Shown here piece by piece: positions 22,513 through 32,991 of a stretch of 64,000 nt of DNA. The stretch covers positions 1 to 64,000 of the forward strand of contig QNQO01006270.1 of assembly GCA_003290165.1 (NCBI GenBank), in the 5' to 3' direction. Position 1 is the first letter of the stretch. Each line of letters begins with the position of its first letter. The translations under genes were made by a program, and so were the position numbers. Under the pieces are notes generated by a model that was given only the letters and a program-made list of their open reading frames with translations, was not told the origin of the DNA and ran no database searches. Source of the DNA: Berberis thunbergii. Taxonomy: Eukaryota; Streptophyta; Magnoliopsida; Ranunculales; Berberidaceae.

Positions 22513-25500
22513 TGTAACACCCCTAAATTTCATAAAACTAATTTATTTTATTTTGAATAAAATAAAATAGGGTTACATTTAATTGGATTCAGATTTCAAA
22601 ATTTTAGGGTTTTATTTAATGAGTATAAAAGGTGGGTGCTTTCAAAAGTCCAGTGGGGGCGAATAGCCACCCACCATACAAAGAGAAAACCCTTCTTTCT
22701 TTCTTCTTTTGTGCAAACCCTCTTTTCTTCTTTCTCCTTCCCTTCTTCACGATTTCTTCTCCTCTGGCGGCGAGCAAGCTCTCGGATCGAGCCATTGTAG
22801 CCAATCCCACCGCCCCAAAAGCCTTTTTTCTCTTCTTTTCTCCTTCCTCTTATCCTCTTCGGCAGGATGATGGCGATGGAGACTGTGCACGAAGGTGGTG
22901 CTGTGATGGCGTTGCGAGGTGGTGGCAGCTGTGGGGAAATCGCGGGGTTGATAAGAAGAAGTGGCATCGTGTGGACGTGGATTGGTTGTGTAAATCATTG
23001 GTGATTTCATCAAGTGAGTTTTCTTTCAGATACCCACCTCATGATTTTGGATGTTTAGATTTGATTTCGGTCCTCAAAAATGGAGTTGTTTGTTTGATCT
23101 ATTCTTGACTTCCAAATTCTTTGCTTGAATGATCAAAGTTGGTATGATTTAGTCCTTAATTCTATTTACATTTGTGAGTTCTCTTTTACCCCTTATAATT
23201 GTTTTATGTGATGGTTTTGAATGTGATGTGTTTTGTGTGCTTGATGCTTCAACGTTTGTTGGGGATTACTGTTGGAGTTACCAATGTTATTGAAGGACTT
23301 TTGATTATTCTAGCTAAACCAAGAAGGTAAAATAAAACTCATTCAAATTGTTTTGTTTGCTCCTAGTTTGGCACACGATCTGCTGAGTGTTGGTCTATTG
23401 ATGGATAGTGGATTCTCTGTCTTGTTTGACAATGGAATGTGTGTTATTACTTGCAAAAAAAAAAAAAAAAAACCTGGTTAGGTCGTAGCCAATATTCACA
23501 AAACAGCAAATAGAATGTTTCCACTTGAAATTTTAGATATTAATCATGCTCTAGCTGTTAGTCAAAAAAAATGATGAAGCATCTAGGTTGTGGCATTTAT
23601 GTTATGGGCATTTGAACATGTCTGGATTAAGACTGTTGCGCCAAAATGAGATGGTTGTTGGTTTGCCAAAATTAGAGTCAATTGATTGTGTGTGTAAAGG
23701 TTGTATGTATGGCAAACAACACAGAAGATCTTTTGTTGTGGGAAAGTCTTGGAGAGCCTCCAGTTGTCTTGCGCTCATTCATGCAGACTTGTGTGGTCCT
23801 ATGCATATAGTCGCTTAGTGGAAGTCAATATTTTCTGCTATTTAGTGATGATTTTAGTCGTATGAGCTGGATATATTTTCTGAAGTTCAAATCTGAAACT
23901 TATGAAAACTTCAAGAAATTCAAGGCTATTGGGAGTAGTTTGTATAATGTTTTCTAAACCAATGTGTTACTTGCATTGTGCACATAAGTGCATGTGAATT
24001 TGTCACAGTGGGGACCTTAGTTTGTAAATGACAAACATGCAATTTTGGTGAATGGTATTGGAAATCCCATATCTCTTTATTGTATAGAAATACTCAAAGG
24101 AGTTATTTGGTGTCAACTAGGAATTGTGGATGTTTTCAAACAACTTAAGTTATGTGTGTTGTACTAAGATTTGGATGGTTGCTTTTGTGTAAGTTAGTGT
24201 CCACCCATGTTTGTCATGCACTTTCATGTTTATGTGTTGCAATTGTCTTTTTGGAGATTGCATGTAGTGGCTTTGTTGGATTCAGTATTTGAGATACTTT
24301 CTGTCAAACTAGGATGTATGTGTTTATTCCAAAAATCACATTCATATGGAGAGTACTATGTGTAGTAGTGTTTCAGATTACACTATTGCTTGTTTTGTTT
24401 TAATGTCTCGTTGATTCTATTGATGTAGGACCATTTAAGATTAATGGTGTTCCTCTGTATGTATGCATCTTGAAATGGTTATTTTCTCCCAATGGAAGGG
24501 GTGGATTTCATTATGAATGACAAAATGTCACTTGATCACCTTGTTATTATAAAACATGATTTATGAATATGTTATGCTTCCCCGAAAGAATGGGTGAATT
24601 TATTTATGAATGAAAAAATGTCATTGGGAAGAAAATTCGAAATATCAAAAATAAATGATATGGATAAATCTTGATTTATGAAAATTAAATCAACTGAAAT
24701 TGTATCACTTAGAACTACCACACCTCTTTTGTTTATTATTTCCTCTCTCTTACTAGAGAAACTAAATGACCAGTGGGTCGTCTTGCAGAGGTGGGGTGCT
24801 TATTTCCTACTAGAGAAACTAAAATAACCCTCAGGTTAGCCTTGCGGAAATGAGGTGAATTTGTATGCCTAAAATAGGCTTTGATAGTTATCCGTAAAAA
24901 ATGTGACATGAGTTTGTGCGCATTGATAGCCAAGAGTGGCTTTTGGTACTCATATAGTTTGGAGTATCCGCGATGCATGCCTGTATGTGATGTCCTCACT
25001 TGGGCATGGATGACGGAGTAGTCCTCCTTTATATGAGAAAGGCATACGAGCATGTATGTTCGGCACGGAGGTGGTGCGAATGTGGTATCGTCTAAGTGAT
25101 CAATCCGTTAAAAAGATGAATCAAATTCAAATAAAAATGAATAAAGTAAGTTTATATTACTTCTAACCATTTTCACGCAGGATGGCAAGTCCACTAATAT
25201 TTCTACAGGTCAGACTTGCCATAGTCGACTCCTATAGGGTAGGTATAAGTAAATGCATTTTTACTTAATTGGGATGATGATATGATGGCCTCGATGAGGA
25301 ACTAAATTCTTGGAACTGTGTTTTCTTGCATCACACTTTTGCCTCGTTGAGGAACTACCTATTGGTGTGTTTGTGTATTGTTTGTGTTTAGCTTGATGTT
25401 TATCACGTGCGATTTTATTGATTTTGGGATAAAGATTTCTCACAACAGTTTTATTGCTGACCCAAGTGAGCTTTGTCTTCTTGGGTACATTCCTTCGGGA

Positions 25501-25760
25501 ATGTAGTCGATTAGCTTTTCAGGTTTAGAGACTTTTGAGCAGCGTTACGGGAGTTCCGCTAGTGAGGCTAGCCACGTCAATTTTTCCTGGTTAGAGTTTT
25601 GTATAAATTTTAGTTTTTTCCTATTTTTCTAAACTATATATTTGTCATTGCTGGTAAATGTTTCTGTTGTTATTGAATTTCACGTCCCGAGTTTTGGGGA
25701 AACGAATAATCCTACGTGGATTTTGGGATTTTCGTTTTCTTCAAAAATCGGGGCGTGACC
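22513..25760 (+). mobile_element. Large LTR-like repeat, copy B, complete with 5-bp target duplication
   Basis: Begins TGTAACACCCC and ends GGGGCGTGACC. The 5-bp duplication ACTGG lies at 22508-22512 and 25761-25765. It is 3,248 bp. A TATA box (GTATAAAAGG) lies at about 22623, followed by a CT-rich leader, as in an LTR. The first ~550 and last ~1,290 bases match copy A (1-4138). The middle carries Copia gag-pre-integrase sequence. The duplication proves a separate insertion into the antisense ORF of the Tat element. It is most simply a solo LTR of a Tekay/Del-like family, or a composite non-autonomous element. Confidence 0.85.
23345..23965 (+). pseudogene. Copia pol fragment (gag-pre-integrase to start of integrase) inside copy B
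   Basis: Reads FAPSLAHDLLSVGLLMDSGF, then past a poly-A tract NIHKTANRMFPLEI, then WHLCYGHLNMSGLRLL, the HHCC zinc region CKGCMYGKQHRRSF, and ALIHADLCGPMHI. A degraded [23 protein letters not shown] segment follows. Stops and frame changes break it. Integrase catalytic acids beyond the first are not readable. Confidence 0.8.
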
Positions 25761-27756
25761 ACTGGTCTTCAGCATTTCTAGCATAAAAATCCACATCGGA
25801 TTCCAACTATTGTTTCTCAACGACCCAACCAACTTCCCTTGAAGCACTTTCTTCAGCAAAGGATTGCAGCTCAGAACTTACTTTATTCGTAGCCTCCTGC
25901 GCAACCTCGACTTCTCGACATATTCGGTTCAACTCCTGCCCGAGTCAGTCCCTCTCGGACACTGCCTTTGCCAACTTTTGCTCAAGGTTCTTCAGACGAG
26001 CCCTCTGAGCCTCAGCGGCCATAGTTGATTGATCAAGTTGCATTTTTTCAGCCTACTTCTTAAGCCACTCAATTTCATGAAACACATTAGAGTACAGCTT
26101 TTGCACATGCGAGAAGACATGCTCCAAGGTATACAATCTCTCAGGAGCTACCTCGACTTCCGTTACAGCAATGGTCGCGTGACTCATATGAGACATACCC
26201 AACATAAGGTACTTCAAACCCTTATCCATAAACCCTTCAAGCAAATCCTCTTCGGGTTTCAAAGCGTGGTCCATCAGCCAGCTGTGACGTCGGCTTATAA
26301 GCTTCCTCGAAGCATACTCTATATCCACCTTTCGATGCAAGTCCTGCGAGCTCATCTTCACCAAGTCCGATGCAAAAAGGTTTATCTGCGCATTAGGATG
26401 AAGCGTCCCCTGATCTAGAACTACGCCAGCACCACCCTTCACGGTCACTACAGTCCTCAGACCCTCCTCCGTGGCTTTTCCTTTATCAAGAACAACCGAC
26501 CCTTTACTGCTAGACGACTCAACAGGATCCGGAGGAAGCGAAGTATTCAAATAGCCCTCCAACACTTCTAACTGTGGCCCTCGACGGAATGGTGAACCAT
26601 GCGAACTGTAGGAAACACGACTGGTACCACGACTACTCTCAGGCAAGTCATCAGTGGGACGATCAGATTCTTCATAAAGGAAGCAAGGCTCCTCCACATC
26701 AGACAGGACAAGAGCATTGGCCCTAGCAGCCTTCCTCTTTCTAGAACGAGCCCCATCTTCCGACTTGATGCACCCCTCTCGATACAACGTGGGAGCTATG
26801 TGTCGATTGTCCCACAACCCATTACGGATGAAGTCGGAAACACTAATTACATCAGTCACTTCTCTTTGAGGCAAGTCACATAATTTCTCCACGGTTGTTC
26901 GCTCCTTCAAAGTAAGAGTAGTGTAACCTCCCTGCAAAAGAGCATGAGCAACAGTTAGTTAATCTGTCGTCAAACTTACAAGACAAGAGTCAAACTTACA
27001 GAGCGGTCTGAACTGTCGTTCGAGCAGACAACCCTTGCATCAGAAATACTTCGAATCTGTATGGGCCAAGAAACAAAACTTCTCCTAGAATTTGAAGTCA
27101 TCAGGCAATCTACCGAAACACTTCGGCATCCTCAACTTACAGACAACATTGTTCTGCAGCTGGGGAGCGGTAAGCAACTGGATCACACCGGTGTCACACT
27201 AACGCCAGTCTTCCTAACACAGAGCAGAATCATGAGGATAACCCTGTATCCATTGGGCCCCAACTGAGCTGGGGGAATCCCTAGCAGATTCAATAACTCT
27301 CAGATCACGTCTAAAATCGGGAAACACACTCCAGTATGAAGCATCCCTCAGTGTAAACAGATAACACCATCAGGAGGTGACATTGGCGTCCGATCGCTCG
27401 TTAGTAGATACAACGACAGATCCTCCAGGACTCCAAACCTAATACGGATTTCAGCAAGACTAGGTTCAGACAACAATATGTCTTCAAAAAACTCTAGGCC
27501 CTTGGCAAAGACAACATCATCAAGAAGATATTCTCGTGCCATGGGGAATACGAACAAACTCTTCTCATCAGAATGATATCTTCGAAAGCAAGAAATGTAT
27601 AAGAGTCAGATGTTGCACTTCTGATGACCTTTTAGGCGATAGATTTTCGCCTCCTTTCCGTCAAACTAACGCACGTTCAATTAATGTAAGGCACAACAGA
27701 TTCAGTCATCATGAACGACACATCCCTTCCAGATACGACTTAGCGAACCGATGTGA

Positions 27757-27786
27757 CAACCCACTAACAACGGGGGGAGTAATTTA
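27757..27786 (+). promoter_or_regulatory. Polypurine tract before 3' LTR of Tat-like element
   Basis: AACGGGGGGAGTAA lies just left of the 3' LTR, where plus-strand DNA synthesis would be primed. The related element has the inverse CTACTCCCCACGAG at 49158-49171. Confidence 0.6.
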
Positions 27787-28467
27787 TGATAAATAAAAAC
27801 GATCACACCCTTGAGTTGTACACGTGTCATGATGATCTCACGGAACCACGGGTTCAAGCAACAACACAATACGGATCCAGCCCGAGCGATTCTCAGCCCG
27901 CTCAACTCCAGCCCACCAAGCGGGCCCGGACTCTCACACCATGCTAGGCCCACACGTCTCACAACTATCCACGATACCCGTAAGCTCTTTTCAACCAAGT
28001 ATCTCGAGGATCTGTTTCGGACGGGCAACCACAACCGCTCTTTACTTCCAACTATGAAGTAAACACCAGAGTACCTTCCACACGAAATTCCATTCGATGG
28101 AATGCTTTCGGATTTGAAGTTATCTCCCGCATATCTAAGAGCGCAGAGCTAACTAGAAACTTCCCTCCTACAACACGACTCCTAATTAGAGAGGAATGTC
28201 CACGAATATTTTCTCCCTAATCTATGCCTACGTTGGTCTAGTTAACCCATGACTCCTTGCACTATAAATAAGACATGAGGTTGATAAGCTAAAATACGCT
28301 ACAAGTTCCCGGTTACAGCATTACACCTTCCGAAATCCTTGTTTGACTTTAGCATCATAATGCCATCGGCCACCCCACGGTGGTTTGTGGCTCCCGTGTG
28401 CTACTTGTGCAGGTCAAACAAGTCAGTGAGAACATGTCAGAGCAAAGAGCGAAAAACGACTACATCA
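27787..28467 (+). repeat. 3' LTR of Tat-like element
   Basis: 681 bp; matches the split 5' LTR along its length. It has the TACACGTGTC motif, a TATA box (CACTATAAATAAG, about 28258) and the end GACTACATCA. The start has drifted to TGATAAATAA. Confidence 0.88.
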
Positions 28468-28989
28468 TTATCATCTACTCATGATGGTAAACTCAAAGCC
28501 TTAACTTTCACATTTAGGTTTTACGTTTCATTTTTCTTTCAATCACTTTTTTTCTAACTAGGTTAAGCTTCAAAAGCGATTTAAATATTAGTTTTCAGAA
28601 TTTTATAGCTCTCCTTGTGAATTCGACTCGTACTTGCCGTTATCTAACTCAATAAATAGTCGTGCACTTGCGGTAAGATTTGAGATCGATCACCAGTGTC
28701 AGTTAGTAACACCACAAAAATCTGACTTTAAGTGATTGTTGTTATTCATAGCCGTAAGATCAACCCTATTCCACCACAAACTGTTGATTTTTACGACTCT
28801 GGTTCAGAGGTTATTATCCACAACAAGACATGACATTCCACCACGAAACAAAATTTGTGAACTTGATTTGAGACAATTTATAGCAAATTTTGAGACAAAT
28901 CATAAAGTTGATATCTAGTGAGCCAATGATTCATATAGGATATAATTTTGGCGGCAACATTTTGAATTGATTTTTCATGGTACGAGCAA
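28468..28989. other. Unclassified sequence right of the Tat element
   Basis: Non-coding. The segment TTCGACTCGTACTTGCC to GTGCACTTGCGG resembles phrases seen near LTR ends in plant retroelements. It may continue the sequence that ends at 8442. Confidence 0.3.
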
Positions 28990-29345
28990 TTATCATGGGA
29001 AAGTCCGGGGTCGACTCTTAGTGAAGCACTTTTCAAAGATTTCATCCTCAAAACTTGAGGTCGAGCTTTTGGAAACGAGAAAAATGATGTAATATGATAT
29101 TGTATATTAGTATTACTATTGATCTAATATTAGTTAATTTTTAATTGGTCAATCCATGTTAAACCCAACTTAAAGTACGAGTCCAATAAGAACTAGGTTT
29201 AGGATTTACTGTGTTTGATTAGGCATGAAGAATAAGTTGTACTTAGTTTTGGTTGAATTTTGAGAATACATTGAAGTTGTAAAAATTTATTTATCAAATA
29301 TTAATTATGTTTTGGTTTGTAAATTTCCTATGAACCCATCAAATA
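28990..29345 (+). mobile_element. Gypsy-like 3' fragment, plus orientation
   Basis: Ends a polyprotein with LRSSFWKREKNDVI, passes a purine-rich stretch, and enters LTR-like sequence at TGTAATATGATATTG (about 29095). It is the inverted partner of 5610-6060. Both stop near AACCCATCAAATAT. Confidence 0.5.
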
Positions 29346-30593
29346 TACACAAATTCATTTTAGGAATCATGTAGATTAAAAGTCGGATGATTTTATATAA
29401 GAGCATACTATTTTTTTTTCTTCCCTTCCTCATTCAATTTTTATATTATAAAATGCTTATATTTTCTCCCCTTAAAGTCGTAACTTAGCTGTGGGTCTTT
29501 GACTCGTGGAATTCTAGTTTGGTACTCTTAAGAAATAATCCAATGGCTAAAATGGGAGTATGTATTTTATGTTCTACCAACTTATATAAAACTCGTTTTA
29601 TTTTTTGATAAGCAAAACCAATGCAATTCCCTAATTATAAGAATATTCTCTTAAAACATTTTATTTTTCAGGATCATGATTATTCAGTGTGAATCAAAGC
29701 AGTCTTTTAGCGAGAGGACCATAGCATCTAAGGACATTTCACATCGATATATTTGGCCATTAGTATCAAAGTCAATTCCTGTGACCATAAATAATTTCTG
29801 TATTAAATAACATATAAAATAAATAAAATATATATAAAAATCAAAGTATAATAACAAACAATGAGACAAAGTATAGCATCCATATCTCCCAACAACATTA
29901 TTAGTAAACGACCTCTTGTTTTAAATCTCTATTATAATAATAAAACTTCAGGTAATTAAATATTAGAGAACCAAACAAAAATGATTACATGTTTTGCACC
30001 AACCAATTCATGTTGTCTCAAACTGTGCATTCTCTGATTAAGTTAACTATTATATTGACCGCTATTGGTTCTTGTTTTGCCTAATTTTATTATAAAATGC
30101 TATAGATTGATTACTTCGTTTTCTTAAAAATAAGTAAGCTTTAAACATGCTAACCATTTGCTAAGAAGTTGTCGTGCCTTGAGAGTTAAGTACTAACCCA
30201 TGGGAAATTCATTCGTTTAGTGTGTTATGTTTAATTTAGTTCATTATTTACACGTTTGAAGCATCCAAAGTTTTCTAGTATGCAACACGACTTTTACACT
30301 GAGTTAATGGGAGGAGGCCGGATTGAATCAACCATTTTAGGGTGCGCCTAGCTAATCTGCATTTTAAAGAGAAAATGAAATTGGAAAATCCCCTTCCAAC
30401 TAAAAAAAGATGTGTTTGAAGCCCTCATGCACGTAACCAAATCCATCTATGATGATTTTATCCAATGGAGTCGATAACCATGCATGGCAAACGCTGATAC
30501 ACGGTTAATGCACCAACAGGTAATTTGTGTTGGTAACTTGGTATAAGTGATTATGATTCAAAATCTACTATCTAAAAAAAGGGTTGTATTGAT
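29346..30593. other. No gene seen
   Basis: AT-rich intergenic DNA without recognisable coding sequence or repeat ends. Confidence 0.5.
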
Positions 30594-31291
30594 CAGTGTT
30601 CTAAAAATCGGCCTGGGCGGCCGCTTAGGCGCTAGAAGGTGGAAAACCGCCCAGATTAATGGCTGGGCGGGCAGTCTGGGCGGTTCTGGACTGTCTGGGC
30701 GGGATCTAGGTGGCCTAGGTGGCCTAGTTGGCCTAGGCGGTCTGGGCGATTTTATTTTTATTTATTTTTATTTTTTAATTTTTTAATTTTTATTTTTTAA
30801 TAAGGCTGATTGTGTTCTTATTTTATTTTTCTTTCATATTTTTTAGAAATAAATTATTTAATTATTTTTTTTATTCAGTATATGTCTAAATATAGCAAAG
30901 GATGATTACTTAATGGAATTCTCAAAGAATCTGTCGGTACCAATTTTACTAATGTAGATTTTATAAAAAATAATTGATGTTATTAATGCAATTTGAAGAA
31001 AAATAAAAGATTACACAAATTCAAATTTATATAAAGTATCCATCATGACCAACTTTACTCATTTGAGTTTTAATAAATTTTGTTCACAATTGTTAATTTT
31101 TCATGTTTTTAAATTTTGCATATGTATATTGGCATTAAATTGGATGTAATTGATAAGGTATTATGCTTAACTTTTATAAATTATTAAAGTTATAATACAA
31201 AACTTAAGACCGCCTAGGTACCCGCCTTGATCCCTGAGCGTTAGGCACCTGCTCGCCGCCCGTCCAGTGCCTAACAATTTTTAGAACACTG
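30594..31291. mobile_element. hAT-type MITE
   Basis: Terminal inverted repeats of 15 bp, CAGTGTTCTAAAAAT at the left and its inverse at the right. Flanking 8-bp sequences GTATTGAT (30586-30593) and ATATTGAT (31292-31299) differ at one base, as expected for a hAT duplication. GC-rich subterminal GGCCTAGGTGG-type repeats flank an AT-rich centre. The glycine-rich frame at the left end is a by-product. No transposase. Confidence 0.85.
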
Positions 31292-31585
31292 ATATTGATT
31301 GAAATCCATTTTGGAAAAAACTCAGAATAGCTGACATGTTGGAGTAATTGCATGGCAAAGCTGTTACGAAGCAAAGAAGATAGATATTTGAGAAGCTAGG
31401 CCTAGGAAGAAACCAAACAAGATAAAAACCTTATCCATGAAGATGATCCACGTGCCACTCACTTTGTGCTCTTTGTTTTTTTTTTTTTTTTCTAAGCCGG
31501 CCACATGTCATTGTTGATCCAGTTAATTGTGACAAATGACAACAGTGGACTATATGGAGTGGAGTAATGGTCACAGAAATTCTAA

Positions 31586-32006
31586 GGGCATGTTTGGTTA
31601 TCCCTTTGACCATTATAATGTAATATGGCTATTACAATGGTTAATTGCATTCATTTATTTGGTGGCACAAAAAAGCATCGTAATCATCATTTCCATTACT
31701 AATTTGGTTGTAATGGCCATTCCTTCCTTCCACCCTATGAATGGTCATTACATTGGTCATTGTAATGGTCAACAAAGCAAAATGACTTCACTTGCCCTCA
31801 AAATGATTTCATTTACTCTTGTGTCGAAGTTTTGATGCTTTGTAGTGAGGACATATTCGTAAAGACACATTCTTACTCCCATTACATTCATAGGTAAACC
31901 AAACACATCTATTACACTTCCATTTCCACTCTCATTACATTTCCATTACCACTCTCATTGCTACTCCCATTACCACTCTCATTACAACGTGGAACCAAAC
32001 AGGGCC
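31586..32006. mobile_element. Tourist-like (PIF/Harbinger) MITE
   Basis: 421 bp. Left end GGGCATGTTTGGTT, right end AACCAAACAGGGCC, imperfect inverted repeats flanked by TAA on both sides (31583-31585, 32007-32009). The interior repeats CATTACA and TGTAATGG motifs. Both the target and the TTTGGTT terminus are typical of Tourist-like elements. Confidence 0.8.
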
Positions 32007-32009
32007 TAA

Positions 32010-32953
32010 ATGGCGAGGAAACCAGCGAGGTAGGGGGCGCTCATTCTCTCGAGATGTGTATTTGTATTTTTGAGATGTATAAAAGCGTGAGGAGATGAGT
32101 GGTCACACCCCCTCGCTGATTTCCTTGACAGTTAGACAGGCTTAATCAGCAATCTCCTTCGTGCTAAATGTCGAGTTTTACATTCACCTCATGTTCAATT
32201 TTCACTATCAATCCCTTTGGGCCCTATCTTCTCGATTACATGTCTGCCACTATATGCGTTGAAATATTTATGAATGATAATCAACAAGGAGATTATGAAT
32301 AAGAAGGCAGAGAGCAAAGTTAAGTTTGTATATAACAAATTTTGAGTTTGTAAATAAACAAATAGATTCCGCAAAATTGAAAATAGAATAAAATAAATTT
32401 GATGAATCCTGCAAAACTTTGACTACAAAAAAAAAAAAAAAAAATCTGGTGGAGTCACATTTTTTTTTTTAGTAAACATCAAGCTTTGATTAAATGTTAT
32501 TTGTCCAGCTACAAAAAGTAAATAAAGACTCATTAAAACCGCTGCATATACTCCAACTACAAATTTGGAATGTTTATTTAGACTTGAAATTTTAGATGAA
32601 TGGAATCAATTAAACCCGTGTGCAAGAAAACTTTCAAACTGGTTTAAACTAATAGTTTTTTTTAGGCAACATAACATTGAAACTTGTTTCTATTTCTTTC
32701 ATCTTTAAATTAATACTTATATAACCCGATAATGGTATCCATAAGTTACCGAATTATAATTATTTTTAATTATGTGAACCCTCTCTATTATTTTTTTTAA
32801 ACATAGAAGTGACCCCTCATTCATTCCAAATGATGCAAATTATTTGGACCCATAAAGTGATGCTCATACGGCCAACCCTAAACCTGAACCCAAACCAACT
32901 CTCTCTAGTTTAGGCTAGGGACCAAATAATTACAAACCGGAATTAACATATGG
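32010..32953. other. No gene seen
   Basis: AT-rich sequence with poly-A runs near 32430 and 32460. Nothing recognisable. Confidence 0.5.
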
Positions 32954-32991
32954 TGTCGGAATATTAAACTCGTTCCAAGTATTCATGGGCA
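32954..32991 (+). repeat. Short LTR-start fragment joined to inverted Copia RT
   Basis: TGTCGGAATATTAAAC and on to ATTCATGGGC match the first ~37 bases of the LTR at 35250-35456, but in the opposite orientation. The RT fragment begins right after it, sharing GGC at the junction. Confidence 0.65.

Larger units (their letters stand above)
22130..27557 (-). pseudogene. Antisense additional ORF of Tat-like element, interrupted
   Basis: Runs opposite to gag. The start side has FAKGLEFFEDILL and LLTSDRTPMSPPDGVICLH (27557-27348), then a degraded stretch with KCFGRLPDDFKF. A 294-residue open part follows (26937-26053) with a basic patch RSRKRKAARANA and ERLYTLEHVFSHVQKLYSNVF. The helical, coiled-coil-like tail continues past 25761, is split by the repeat at 22513-25760, and resumes below 22512 to an acidic end. 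The plus-strand ORF at 49240-52005 encodes the same protein. Plant Tat elements are known to carry such extra ORFs, often antisense; the function is unknown. Confidence 0.75.
8443..28467 (+). mobile_element. Ty3-gypsy Tat-like retrotransposon, non-autonomous, twice interrupted
   Basis: Two LTRs share closely similar sequence: 8443-8793 joined to 16871-17205, and 27787-28467. Order inside: a primer-site-like sequence after the 5' LTR, gag (17281-18665), protease (about 18800-19480), non-coding sequence, a tandem-repeat block (20.9-21.8 kb), a long ORF on the opposite strand (27557 down to about 22130), a G-rich polypurine tract, and the 3' LTR. Reverse transcriptase, RNase H and integrase are not recognisable, so the copy depends on relatives. 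Gag style, the Cys-His box and the antisense ORF before the 3' LTR fit the plant Tat lineage (Grande, RIRE2, Ogre relatives). A CACTA element sits in the 5' LTR and an LTR-like repeat in the antisense ORF. No matching 5-bp flanking duplication was found, so the outer ends may have diverged. Confidence 0.85.

Noticed and set aside
30547..30786. Glycine-rich 79-codon frame
   Set aside because: It reads the GC-rich left part of the hAT MITE. Codons follow the GGCCTAGGTGG repeat.
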